Source of the DNA: Rhineura floridana
Taxonomy: Eukaryota > Chordata > Lepidosauria > Squamata > Rhineuridae
Assembly (NCBI RefSeq): GCF_030035675.1
Contig: NC_084480.1
Coordinates: 16,139,263-16,203,262, forward strand
Direction: 5' to 3'
Length of the DNA stretch: 64,000 nt
A program made the translations under genes and the position numbers. Positions 47,303 through 58,963 of the stretch are shown here, piece by piece. The first letter of the stretch is position 1; each line of letters opens with the position of its first letter. Under the pieces are notes generated by a model that was not told the origin of the DNA, searched no databases, and saw only the letters and a list, made by a program, of their open reading frames with translations.

Positions 47303-50112
47303 ATCAACATAAGAACATAAGAAGAGCCTGCTGGATCAGGCCAGTGGCCCATCTAGTCCAGCATCCTATTCTCACAGTGGCCAACTAGGTGCCCAGGGGA
47401 AGCCCGCAAGCAGGACCCGAGTGCAAGAACACTCTCCCCTCCTGAGGCTTCCGGCAACTGGTTTTCAGAAACATGCTGCCTCTGACTAGGGTGGCAGAGC
47501 ACAGCCATCATGGCTAGTAGCCATTGATAGCCCTGTCCTCCATGAATTTGTCTAATCTTCTTTTAAAGCCATCCAAGCTGGTGGCCATTACTGCATCTTG
47601 TGGGAGCAAATTCCATAGTTTAACTATGCGCTGAGTAAAGAATTACTTCCTTTTGTCTGTCCTGAATCTTCCAACATTCAGCTTCTTTGAATGTTCCCAA
47701 GTTCTAGTATTATGAGAGAGGGAGAAGAACTTTTCTCTATCCACTTTCTCAATGCCACGCATAATTTTATACACTTCTATCATGTCTCCTCTGACCCGCC
47801 TTTTCTTTAAACTGAAAAGCCCCAAATGCTGCAACCTTTCCTCATAAGGGAGTCGCTCCATCCCCTTGATCATTCTGGTTGCCCTCTTCTGAACCTTTTC
47901 CAACTCTGTACACAGTATTCCAAATACGGCCGCACCATAAATTTATACAACGGCATTATGATATTGGCTGTTTTATTTTCAATACGTTTCCTAATTATCC
48001 CTAGCATGGAATTTGCCTTTTTCACAGCTGCCGCACACTGGGTCGACATTTTCATTGTGCTGTCCACTACAACCCTGAGGTCTCTCTCCTCATCGGTCAC
48101 CGCCAGTTCAGACCCCATGAGCATATATGTGAAATTAAGATTTTTTGCTCCAATATGCATAATTTTACACTTGTTTATATTGAATTGCATTTGCCATTTT
48201 TCCGCCCATTCACTCAGTTTGGAGAGGTCTTTTTGGAGCTCTTCGCAATCCCTTTTTGTTTTAACAACCCTGAACAATTTAGTGTCGTCAGCAAACTTGG
48301 CCACTTCACTGCTCACTCCTAATTCTAGGTCATTAATGAAGAAGTTGAAAAGTACAGGTCCCAATACCGATCCTTGAGGGACTCCACTTTCTACAACCCT
48401 CCATTAGGAGAATTGTCCATTTATTCCTACTCTCTGCTTTCTGCTTCTTAACCAATTTCTTATCCACAAGAGGACCTCTCCTCTTATTCCATGACTGCTA
48501 AGCTTCCTCAGAAGTCTTTGGTGAGGTACCTTGTCAAACGCTTTTTGAAAGTCTAAGTACACTATGTCCACTGGATCACCTCTATCTATATGCTCGTTGA
48601 CACTCTCAAAGAATTCTAATAGGTTACTGTGACAGGACTTTCCCTTGCAGAAGCCATGCTGGCTCTGCTTCAGCAAGGCTTGTTCTTCTATGTGCTTAGT
48701 TAATCTAGCTTTAATCATACTTTCTACCAGTTTTCCAGGGACAGAAGTTAAGCTAACTGGCCTGTAATTTCCGGGATCCCCTCTGGATCCCTTTCTGAAG
48801 ATTGGCGTTACATTTGCCACTTTCCAGTCCTCAGGCACGGAGGAGGACCCGAGGGACAAGTTACATATTTTAGTTAGCAGATCAGCAATTTCACATTTGA
48901 GTTCTTTGAGAACTCTCGGGTGGATGCCATCTGGGCCCAGTGATTTGTCCGTTTTTATATTGTCCATTAAGCCTAGAACTTCCTCTCTCGTTACCACTAT
49001 TTGTCTCAGTTCCTCAGAATCTTTCCTGCAAATGTTAGCTCAGATTCAGGGATCTGCCCTATATCTTCCATTGTGAAGACAGATGCAAAAAACTCCTTTA
49101 GCTTCTCTGCAATCTCCTTATCATTCTTTAGTACACCTTTGACTCCCTTATCATCCAAGGGTCCAATTGCATCCCTAGATGGTCTCCTGCTTTGAATGTA
49201 TTTATAGAATTTGTTGTTGTTGGTTTTTATGTTCTTAGCAATGTGCTCCTCAAATTCTTTTTTAGCATCCCTTATTGTCTTCTTGCATTTCTTTTGCCAG
49301 AGTTTGTTTTCCTTTTTATTTTCTTCATTCGGACAAGACTTCCATTTTCTGAAGGAAGACTTTTTGCCTCTAAGAGCTTCCTTGACTTTGCTCGTTAACC
49401 ATGCTGGCATCTTCTTGGCCCTGGCGGTACCTTTTCTGATCTGCGGTATGCACTCCACTTGAGCTTCTAATATAGTGTTTTTAAACAACTTCCAAGCATT
49501 TTTGAGTGATGTGACCTTCTGGACTTTGTTTTTCAGCTTTCTTTTTACCAATCCCCTCATTTTTGTGAAGTTTCCTCTTTTGAAGTCAAATGTGACCGTG
49601 TTGGATTTTCTTGGCAATTGGCCATTTACATGTATGTTTAATTTAATAGCACTATGGTCACTGCTCCCAATCGGTTCAACAACACTTACATCTCGCACCA
49701 GGTCCCGGTCCCCACTGAGGATTAAGTCCAGGGTTGCCATCCCTCTGGTCAGTTCCATGACCAACTGGTCTAGGGCATAGTCATTTAGAATATCTAGAAA
49801 CTTTGCTTCTTTGTCATGACTGGAACACATATGCAGCCAGTCTATGTCCGGGTAGTTGAAGTCACCCATTACTACCACATTTCCTAGTTTGAACAGAGCT
49901 TGGAAAAGTTACTTTTTTGAACTACAACGCCCATCAGCCCAATCCAGTGGCCATGCTGGCTGGGGCTGATGAGAGTTGTAGTTCAAAAAAGTAACTTTTC
50001 CAAGCTCTGAGTTTGGATGCTTCCGCAATTTCATATCTCATCTCCAGGTCTCCCTGAGCATTTTGATCAGGGGGACAACAGATCGTTCCCAGTATTAAGT
50101 CCCTCCTGGGGC
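47303..50112 (-). mobile_element. CR1-clade LINE, large minus-strand copy
   Basis: Minus-strand reading: endonuclease part (VVMGDFNYPDIDW near 49860; GSSDHSAIKLN), a linker to about 49006, reverse transcriptase in an open stretch 48404-48997 (NYRPVSLTSVPGKLVESMIK, QHGFCKGKSCHSNLLEFF, LDFQKAFDKVPHQRLL), catalytic FADDTKLF near 48280, and PYEERLQHLGLFSLKKRRVR near 47820. The 3' end is the TTATGTTCTTATGTT tail at about 47303. It is 5'-truncated within the endonuclease, has only a few frame breaks, and is split by a hairpin MITE. Much better kept than the 44.5-kb copy. Confidence 0.92.
49894..50009. mobile_element. Hairpin hAT MITE inserted in the CR1 endonuclease
   Basis: 116 bp, CAGAGCTTGG to CCAAGCTCTG, flanked by AGTTTGAA (49886-49893) and AGTTTGGA (50010-50017), an 8-bp duplication with one difference. 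CR1 coding sequence resumes on both sides. Confidence 0.85.
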
Positions 50113-50119
50113 ATGGTAT

Positions 50120-50510
50120 CATCACTCACAATGATCAAATGCACACTTTCCAAAACAATATGAGAACCGAAACACAGCCATCCTTTGAAATTCGCATTTA
50201 TTAGAATTTTGGGATGCAGTTTGCCAACTAAACTTAGGGGAAAGTGTGCATAAAAATGAATACATGAGTGAAAATAACACACAAGAAGGCATGAAGTGAT
50301 GAGAAATGGCTTGCAAAAATGTGTAGCTTTGTCAAAACTCCCTACAAAAATGTGTTTATTTGGAGAAATTTGCATTAAAATGGTGGAGAATTTTAATGAG
50401 TTTTTTAAAAAATTAGATCGCTGTAAAAATGTAAAGAACTGAATGTAACATTGGAAAAATTAGAAACTGAGAGAACCAAAACAGAGAGATCTTTCCATCC
50501 CTATTGTAGG
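50120..50510 (+). repeat. Unclassified ATGCAT-periodic repeat, copy 2
   Basis: CAGCCATCCTTTGAAATTCG, TGCATAAAAATGAATACATG and AGAAACTGAGAGAACC match copies at 45225 and 52515. Inserted directly beside the 5' end of the CR1. Confidence 0.65.
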
Positions 50511-50514
50511 CAAC

Positions 50515-51090
50515 TAGCGTGCTCATAGTCTGACCCAGCCTTTGAGGTAAAGGAACTAGCCTTGCCTTGTTCTGATGATCAACAAGGCCATTTCAGTTCA
50601 TCTTGGACTAATCAAGAAAGATGCCATCTTCCTTCTACTTGGCAATTTGGGCACCGCCTGATTTATAAACAGAGGAAAAAGGTTCTCTTGATGAACCATT
50701 TTCCTTTGGCAATCAGCCAGCTCTCTGATTTGGTCGGCCAACGTGTCTTCCCCTCAGCACAGCAGTCTTTAGTGTCAAGCTTATTAACTGGCTTGCATCG
50801 AGTGTGAAATTAATATTTAGCCCATTAACAAACGAAGGAGAACAGACCCCCCTCTCATTTGCCCGAAGCAATTCTCTGTAGCTGTCGCAAAGTAAACCAA
50901 GCAACAGGAACATAAAGACGTCAGCAAGAGAGGTAGGAGAGGTGAGGATGAGGGTGAGTTGCAGGTGGAATTTCACCTGGTGTGAAATCTAAAGTGACGG
51001 AGGGGAGGAGTGGCTGTAAGTGAAAACATCTGAGGGAAGCTGAGAAAGTCTGGATAAGGCTACGCCTATTTCCTCGGGGAATTTCACTGC
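50515..51090. other. Low-repeat stretch
   Basis: No familiar repeat between about 50540 and 51060. A candidate for conserved non-coding sequence without direct support. No coding frame recognised. Confidence 0.35.
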
Positions 51091-51091
51091 T

Positions 51092-51397
51092 GGCCTTACC
51101 TGCAGTATACATTAAAGCACTATATTATACCACTTCCTCCAAAGAATCCTGGGAAGTGTAGTTTGTGAAGGGTGCTGAGAGTTGCTAGGAGACCCCTATT
51201 CCCCTCACAGAGCCGCAAAGGCCAGAGTGGTGTAACAATCCCTCTTCAAACGGAGCTCTGAGAATTGTAGCTCTGACTGTAAGGGGTCTCCAGCAATGCT
51301 CAGCATTCACAAACTACAGCTCCTAGGATTTTTAGGGGTAAGCTATGACTGTTTAAAGTGGCATAATACTCTTTAAATGTATGGTGTAGATGGGGCC
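51092..51397. repeat. Long palindromic repeat, 306 bp
   Basis: GGCCTTACCTGCAGTATACA on the left and ATGGTGTAGATGGGGCC on the right are inverted ends. The arms carry AAAGAATCCTGGGAAGTGTA and its reverse CTACAGCTCCTAGGATTTTT. Second full member of the 28169-28495 family. Confidence 0.7.
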
Positions 51398-51799
51398 ATA
51401 GTCGCCTCTGCCATTGCAGATCAATTAGCACACGATTAGTGGGGTGGACTAGATGACCCTTAAGGTCTATTTCTATAGTTCTCACATCCCTTGTCATCAG
51501 CTTTTCATGGGTTTGTTCCTTTAATATCAGCCTGCCTCACAGAAATCAAGCATAAAAAGGCTGCACGTCAGGAAATATGTCACATGCCTCATTTCTGCAA
51601 GTCAGGCTACAAGGATATGGGAACAGGCCTAATAAATTATTATAATTAATAAAGGGTATCAATCCTAATAAAGGAGTCTGCTCATTGCTGTGGTGGATTT
51701 GGTGAACTTCAAAAACTAGCTAATAAACTAGGACTCTCTTTGTAATTCTCCAGCAACGACAAATCCTTTTTTGGAGGTGGGGGGTGTATTCATTTACTG

Positions 51800-51930
51800 T
51801 AGGGATAGCCAATGTGATATCTCCGGGTGTTGGACTACAACTCCCATCAACCTTAGTCATGGCCAATGGTCAGGGATGATGGGAGTTATTGTCTAGCAGC
51901 ACCTGGGGGGCACTACGTTGGCTATACCTA
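51800..51930. repeat. Palindromic MITE-like repeat (ACTACAACTCCCA family)
   Basis: GTGTTGGACTACAACTCCCA, a core ATGGCCAATGGTC, and GATGGGAGTTATTGTC. Bounded by GATAGCCAATGTG and CGTTGGCTATAC, an inverted pair. Confidence 0.7.
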
Positions 51931-52029
51931 AGTTATAGCTGTCCTCTCTTGCCTGAGCCACTGTCATAATTGCCACCGTTCAGGGCAGAGCTACACATTC
52001 TCAGGACATGCAGGGAGATCTGGGCGGGC

Positions 52030-52285
52030 CCTGACATAGTGGAGTGAGTAGAGTGTTGGACTAGGACTGGGGGAAACCCAGGACAAAATCCCCCACACAG
52101 CCATGAAGCTCACTGGATAGCCTTGGACCAGTCTCCTCTCTCACACAGAGACATACTTGGCCAACCTCACAGGGTTGTTGTAATGATAAAATCTGGGGAG
52201 AGAAGGGGAGGAAGAGCCATGTATGTGGCCTCAGGCTCCTTGGAGGAAAGGTGGGATATAAATCTAATCAATAATATTTAAAAAT
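52030..52285 (+). repeat. MIR-like CORE-SINE
   Basis: GAGTAGAGTGTTGGACTAGG head, CTCACTGGATAGCCTTGGAC core, CAACCTCACAGGGTTGTTGT and a GGTGGGATATAAATCTAAT tail. Confidence 0.7.
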
Positions 52286-52384
52286 TAAGCACAGCTTCTA
52301 CTCAATAGCATTCGGAAATAATAACAACAACAACATTTAAAGCTTAGAGCTTTATTATGGCAACTCTTCTGCATGCTACCTCTA

Positions 52385-52505
52385 AACCTTACACCAAGGA
52401 TGTGGATCCTGTGGCTCTCCAGATGTTGGTGGACTACAACTCCCATCAGTCCATCCAGCATGGACTCAAGAATGATGGGAGCTGTAGTCCAGGAGAGTCT
52501 GGAGT
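52385..52505. repeat. Palindromic MITE-like repeat (ACTACAACTCCCA family)
   Basis: GTGGACTACAACTCCCATCA and GATGGGAGCTGTAGTCCAGG around TCCAGCATGGACTC. Confidence 0.7.
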
Positions 52506-52514
52506 AAGATCTGT

Positions 52515-52870
52515 TAATTTCAGTTCTCTCAGTGTCTGTTTTTTCCCAATCTTAAATTAAGTTCTTCACATTTCCACAGCAATTTTTGATTTTTTTAAAA
52601 ACCTAATGAAAAATCATTCAGCATTTTAGAGTAAATTTCTCCTAAACACATTTTTGTATGCAGTTTTTTGCAAGCAATGTCTCCCAACAGAATGCATTTT
52701 TGTATGTTGTTTTCACCAATATATCCATTTTTATGCACATTTTCCCCTAGTATATATGCATTCTTGTGTTTAGTTGGAGAACTGTGTTGCAAAATTTGGA
52801 TAGGTGTGAATTTTGAAAGATGGCTATGGTTTGGTTCTCATATTGTTGTGGAAAGTGCAAATTTGATAAA
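52515..52870 (-). repeat. Unclassified ATGCAT-periodic repeat, copy 3 (reverse)
   Basis: Reverse complement of the 45225 and 50120 copies: TTTTTGTATGCAGTTTTTTG, ATATATGCATTCTTGTGTTT and TGAATTTTGAAAGATGGCTA. Confidence 0.65.
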
Positions 52871-52987
52871 TTCTTATTTAAATATGAACCTTGTCCCCCA
52901 TCCCTTCCATTACTGCCTTCCACCAACACTTCACACCTGGCCGTGCCTCTGCACTTTGACCACAGGCTGAAAAGCTGTGTCGTTTTA

Positions 52988-53310
52988 AGAGCCAGTGTGG
53001 TGTAAGAGTGTTGGACTAGGACCTGGGAGTCCAGGTTTCAAATCCCCAACCAGAGATCATAGAATCATAGAATAGTAGAGTTGGAAGGGGCCTACAAGGC
53101 CATCGAGTCCAACCCCCTGCTCAATGCAGGGATCCAAATCAAAGCATTCCCCACAGATGAAGCTCACTGGATGATCTTGCACTAGTCACGCCGGTCAGCC
53201 TAACCTACCTCACAGGGTTGTTGTGAGAATAAAATGAGGAGGAGGAGAACCATGTATGCCACCTTGACCTCCTTGGAGAAAAGGTGATATATAAATGTAA
53301 TAATAGAAAA
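52988..53310 (+). repeat. MIR-like CORE-SINE split by a CR1 fragment
   Basis: GAGCCAGTGTGGTGTAAGAG to 53056, then GAAGCTCACTGGATGATCTT from about 53158 to GAAAAGGTGATATATAAATG. The interruption is a reversed CR1 3' end. Confidence 0.75.
53057..53156 (-). mobile_element. CR1 3'-end insertion
   Basis: AATCATAGAATAGTAGAGTT, GCCATCGAGTCCAACCCCCT and GCATTCCCCACAGATG are the exact reverse of the 3' end of the CR1 at 39430-39522. A very short, 5'-truncated insertion that starts with the (TCATAGAA) tail. Confidence 0.8.
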
Positions 53311-53314
53311 ATAA

Positions 53315-54080
53315 TAGAAAAATGTAATAATAGAGCAAGGATAACAAAAAATATTCCATCTGGTATTGTTGCCTTTGCAACAGGCAGGCATTAGACAAAC
53401 AAATTTAACACTAAAGAGGAGACAGTCTCGCAACTCTCTGCTATTTCTGGGGTCAGCTCAGTGTCTTGTCAGGAGTAATTGGTTTCCTCCTCGATTTATG
53501 CTTATTACCTCACCGATTTAAAAACACACACACACATATACATATTCACACACAGAGCTGTATGTCACTTTGGAACCCTGTCCTGCCACAACTCTTCCCC
53601 CTGCCCCACATCCCCTTTATTTTCTGCATGTGCTGGTTTTGAAGGGCCACATGTGCAAAGCAAAATCATTTCCCTTCTTTTTTCTCAGCAACGCCACTGA
53701 TGCAATTGAATGTACAGGGCAAGCAGCAGCCGAGGAGAATACTCATGTATTATTGACAGTATAAGGGAAAAAGACAGGAGAGGAAGGCAGCTGAGAATAA
53801 ATGTGTTTGCTTGGCTCTGGCTGTTCATACAGGCTTTTGCTAAATGCAGAAAAACTAGCTTCTCGCGCATAAGCTTGGAATGAAAACATATGAAATCTCC
53901 ATTTATGACTGTGACAAAATGTGCACGGGCTGGATGTCTTTCTCCATTGATAGGTGACAGAATGTAATCGCCACAATATTTTCAGGCTGCATTATTTTTC
54001 ATGCCACAGGCCTGTGCCTAAACCCAAGATTCTTGCAGCATAGTAGGTGGAACATGGCCCTCTTGCTAAACCTCAAGATG
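53315..54080. other. Low-repeat stretch
   Basis: 53800-54060 has no familiar repeat and may be old non-coding sequence. A short (CA)n lies near 53524. No gene recognised. Confidence 0.35.
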
Positions 54081-54084
54081 ATTA

Positions 54085-54480
54085 CAGGAGAGGAGCGACT
54101 GAAAGAACTGGGCATGTTTAGCCTTAAGAAGAGAAGACTGAGGGGTGATATGATTGCACTGCTCAAGTAGTTGAAGGGTGTCATACAGAGAAGGGCTAGG
54201 ATCACTTCTCAATCATCCCAGAGTGCAGGACGCCGAATAATAGGTTCAAGTTAGAGGAAGCCAGATTTCGACTGAACATCAGGAAAAAAACGTCCTAAGT
54301 AAACGGCAGTAATACTATAGAGCAGTAACTGTTAGAGCAGTAAGTTGGAGCAGAAGACAATGGAACCAATTACCTAGGCAGTTGGTGGCATCTCCAACAC
54401 TAGAGGCATTCAAGAGGCACCTGGACAGCTATCTGTCAATTATGCTTTAAGTTGGATTTCTGCACTGATCAGGGGTCTAT
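54085..54480 (+). mobile_element. CR1 3'-end fragment
   Basis: GAGCGACTGAAAGAACTGGG, GGGGTGATATGATTGCACTG and CATTCAAGAGGCACCTGGAC match the C-terminal codons and 3' UTR at 39130-39440. Frame decayed. Confidence 0.8.
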
Positions 54481-54484
54481 CTCT

Positions 54485-55990
54485 GTGTTGGGCGGTTATT
54501 GAAGGCACGGGGGGGGGGCTGGCGGGGAAGAAAAATTAAATTCTTAATTTGTCCCAGTGGGTGAGAGGGTGAGAGGGTGGTGACCAACTGAATAAGGACT
54601 CAAGAGGCTAAAAGCTATTAGGAAATATTTACTTTAAAGACATTAGCAGAAGACCAGTAAACACATTTCAGCTTATGAAAGATATGAGCATAATAATATC
54701 AAACAGAAATCAATAGCACATTATACATGGACAGATCTTTAGGTAGCAACCTAATCGCTGCAGCAGTGTGACTTGTCCATAAAATATAAACCAAAATATG
54801 CCATTCTTCATCTGACAAGAGTGCCAACTTTCCAACTGGCCCCTGCAGCTATAACAAGTAGCTCAATGTAGGTAGGTAGGTATGATGTTTTTCTCAGGTT
54901 GTGAAAAGTTTCAGCTGCTGATTTTTCCACATAGAACTTCTTTTAAGGCAAAAGACTAGGCAAGTCTTGTTTTTTTTGCTTTTCCAGGTCTTTCTAGTGA
55001 GTTGGCCATCCAGGGTTCCTGCAACCATGCTGGAACATATACATGTTCCAAAACTGAGACTTTGCAGGCATAAATTGCAACAGGCATGCTGTCTCCACCT
55101 TTTTCAAAAGACCCAGGAGAGAACCTGAGAGATGAAAGTGACCTTAGTGGAGATTGTGCTGGTTTTTTCTCTTTAGCATTTTCTATTAGCATGAAAATGA
55201 TCTCAGTCTCAGATCCTATTACCGAGATGGAACAAGTTCACCCACACAGTTTGCAGAGGGTCAGGAAGACTCCGAAATCAGATGGCTGCAGGAGCCTGCT
55301 GGGGGGAGCATATAAAGTAAAACAGGTCAGGAGTACTGTACTTGCCTGCAACCTAGCAGCTGTAATGAGCTTATCCAGTTGATTGCTCTCAAGCCAGGCA
55401 AAGACCAGACATAGCTAGCTCTACATGCAAATACCCCCTACACTTTCTTAAAAATAGAAAAATCACTTCTGGAGTGGGTGGGCATGGGAGCAGTTCCTCC
55501 CCCCCCCCCACAAAAAAGGGGGATTTCAGATGTGTATAGTATTTGCCTTTGCAAATAAGCATTAATTATTGGTTTTCTTTATTTTACTTAACAGCATTTA
55601 TTTGGGCTGCCCCATAATAAAGTTCTCTTAAAATATGATAAAAACAACTGCAGAACCAAGTGTTTCTAGTAGATAGAGACCTGAGGCCAAATTCACAGCG
55701 TTAGAAACCCTGATGCTGGGGGAGGGGGTGTGGAGTTGGAGAGTGAAGCTGGTGGAGGTTTGGATTGTTGAAAAGAGGAGGTGAAGATTGCCCCCCACCC
55801 GCTACTTCTCTGTTCTCAAATCACCCCTTCCCAAAGCAGCTTTTATTTATATAGAAACGTCATTGGGCTCTAATATGCTCCTTTGTATGAAAATTCATCT
55901 GGAAGTTTTATAACCTGCTTCTAAATTTAAACAGACTCTTAAAGTGGCAAAAACTGAAATATAAATATAAAGGTTAATAATAACAACAAT
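54485..55990. other. Unassigned sequence
   Basis: No recognised gene or familiar repeat. Contains a GGTAGGTAGGTAGGTA run near 54870 and homopolymer C near 55500. Confidence 0.35.
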
Positions 55991-55999
55991 AATAATTCA

Positions 56000-58610
56000 A
56001 TAACAATAATAAAACATGGGCAGAATAATCCAAAGTATAGGAAGCCAGCATAATTTAGGGGCTACATACACACAAGATATTGTGTGTACAGAGCCTAAAT
56101 TAAGCTGGAGTAAATTACCCCTATTCCAAACTCTGAGGAGCGGGGCTGCTGTCAGCTGAGCCAGCCCCTGAGCCTGACAGGGGGAAAACAAGCCTTTAAA
56201 ATCAAGTTTGATTCACACCACCCTTTTTGCCAGTGTAATTCCTTTGGGTTGAGCTGAACAGAGTTTGGAATAAATCTCCCACGCCCTGACCCACCCCTGG
56301 CACCCCCCATTTTCAGCGGTTATCCTGGCCTGGCCTGGTTGGGACAGCATATCTGCAGCTCACCTGAGATGAGTGACATCTGTCAGTGTAGTCCTGGCTG
56401 GGCCCAGGCTTAACCCGTGATCTTCCTATCGAAACTCTGCCCACCCTGGAGGATCTTGGATTTGGATTGCTCCCTAATCCAGTAGCAGTGGTTTGCAAAA
56501 AATAACCACATAGTAGTTATTAAGTTGCCTTCCTTCCGTTACTCTGATGATGTTGGTCAATTTTATCATTTGGATAAATTATTTATTGAAAAATGGATTA
56601 TCTTTAATATGTATAGGTGTAACAGGACACAAGAGAATGTTGAACCATATTTGTCGCTTGGAGTATTCTAATTATAAACGTAGATATAGTAGATGGATTC
56701 AGTCTCAAAGTAACTCGTAAACTATTTACTTATTGAGTTTTATGTAACGATTATACTATTTCCCTTTTCTCCTTTCCTTTCTATTATACCATTGCAACTT
56801 CAAAATACAATTTAAAAAATTCACCATACAATTAACCTCAAAGATTAAACACATCTCTGCAAAGGAAAGTCTTAACTGCATGCCTCAATGAGCCAAATTC
56901 AGAAGTGCAGGGTCCCTTCATAATAGCTACAGCCCCTCCCCCCCTTTTTTCCTGCTGGGTTGAGAATGAGATCCTTGTTAATGACTTCTCCCACAACAGG
57001 CTTCCCCAGGAGCAAATATGCATGAAAGAGGAGAGTGTTAGCTGCTGAGAAGAGTCTTCTCAGTGGCTGACTTACCTCCTTTCACTCTGATTGGCTCCAA
57101 TCAGCTGGAAAGGGCAAGGAAGCATGTTAGATAACTCTTCTCGGTGGCTAACACTAACTCCTTTTTCATGCTGATTGGCTAATAGGATGCTGGAGACATA
57201 GGGACCCTGCTCCCAAAAAGGTAAGGGGTCTAAGACCTCCTGAGATCCCGGATGACTGTACCTCTGCTTGTATCTGACTAAGGGAAGAATCCAAACCCAA
57301 GATCCACTGGGATGAACAAGTTCGAATCTGGCCAATCTCCTGCTCAGCCAGCTGAATCCTGGCTCAGCTGGAGATATGTCAGTGTTAAGTCCCTCATCCC
57401 AGCTCAGCTAAGGCTGGCATAAGTCCCCAAACAGGATTTTCCATGGGACTGGTGTGTGTGTGTCACGCTGAATCCTAAGTTTTACTTGGTGCCAGTCAAA
57501 CTCTATTTTAAAGGCTTGTTTTCCCTCTGCCAGGCTTGGGTCAGCTCAGCCAGCGGTAGACTCACTCCTGAGCAGGGTTCCCATAGTTGTGATTGCCCTC
57601 TAAGAGACTTAAGAGACCTACTTACCTGCATCATCTTGCCAAAGCATAAAGATTTTCCAGAGAGGCCCTTCTCAGTGTCCTGTCTTTGGGATTTACACCT
57701 TATATGGTGACATGGGACAGGGTCTTCTCCATGGTGGCTCCCCTCTTGCAGAACATCCTCTCTCCCGAGGCCCACCTGATGCTGCCTTTGCTTTTGCCAC
57801 CCAGTTACAACCTGGTTATTCTCTTTGGCATTTAGAAGCTGTTAATTCTACATCTTAATATTGTAACTGCTGTTGTTTGTGCTTTAAGATTATTTTTATT
57901 ATTTATTGTTTTAGTTGTTTTATACATGGAAATGTTGCTTGAATTAATTATATATCTCACTCTGAGGTCACTTTGATGTAGAGCAGGCTATAAATACAGG
58001 GCTGGTGCCAGGCATGACTGAGTCCTTGGGCACCAGCCTGCCCTGGGCCCATGGTGCTCACCCACACGCCCTGCCTACCTCTCCCATTGCCTCACGTGAA
58101 TGCTACCCTACACGCACACATGCTTGCCATCAACCAAGATGGCGGCAGGGGCAGCAGCCCCTTAGGGAAGCCTTCACCGCCATCTTGGCTGATGGCAGGC
58201 TTGTGCGCACAGCTCACAGCATTCACAGCAACAGGAAAGGGAGGTGGGGCGTGCATGTGGGCTTACTGAAGCCCATGCAGTCTGAATGAGGGGGTGCCTG
58301 GGAGCTCCCTCTCTGCAATATCTGGCAGGGTTGGGAGTCGACACTGCCTCAAACTGTGGAACAGGAGCGCTACCCTCCCACCCTAAGGACGGGCCCTTCA
58401 AGGACCCCCGGCCAGGGCCTGACCTGGCCGCCCTCTGGCGTTGGACCTGTATAAATACTTAAATATATAAACAAGAGCAACTTTTTGAAGTCTCTGGCAA
58501 GATACTTCTGCAGCTTTGCTTCCCAAGACCTTTGTTAAACAGTGGAGATACAAGGAACTGAACCTGTGGACCTCTTGCTAATGACTCAGGCTGTAATCCA
58601 ATACATGCTT
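56000..58610. other. Unassigned, repeat-poor to unknown-repeat region
   Basis: Inverted pieces such as TTCCAAACTCTG (56130) and CAGAGTTTGGAATAA (56259) suggest a MITE. A LINE-like tail occurs at 57835-57995. No host exon recognised. The stretch from about 58575, CTCAGGCTGTAATCC, is an interspersed repeat that the Copia element entered. Confidence 0.35.
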
Positions 58611-58623
58611 ACCTGGGAGTAAG

Positions 58624-58963
58624 TGTTGGCAGCGGTGTATCGTTAGCGTGTTCCCAGCGTGTGCCCAGCTGGTTAGAGCAAGTTGAAAGGATACCCATAC
58701 ACACAGGCCGTTAATTGTTAAGAGTCTTTTACTGACAGGATTTCTTACAGGAACGGTTACAGTACAGATATGAACACTCTCCTAACACCCCCACACCTTG
58801 TAGTTTCTCTTTCAAGGCTTTATAGACTGGGTTAGCTCTGTGCCAGCTGCAGCCTCTGCTGTGAGCTTCTCCTTGAGCTGCTGCTGCACATCTTAACCCT
58901 TTACTAGTCTTTCTTTTCTGTCTTTCTGGAAAACTAGACTTATAGACTCCTCAGCAGCCTACA
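58624..58963 (-). repeat. 3' LTR of the Copia fossil
   Basis: 340 bp, plus-strand ends TGTTGGCAGC and AGCAGCCTACA. The adjoining internal stretch GCTCCCACCTTTTCC is a purine tract on the minus strand, as expected next to a 3' LTR. Confidence 0.88.

Noticed and set aside
55086-55382. 98-codon open frame in unassigned sequence
   Set aside because: No family resemblance and no splice or promoter context.
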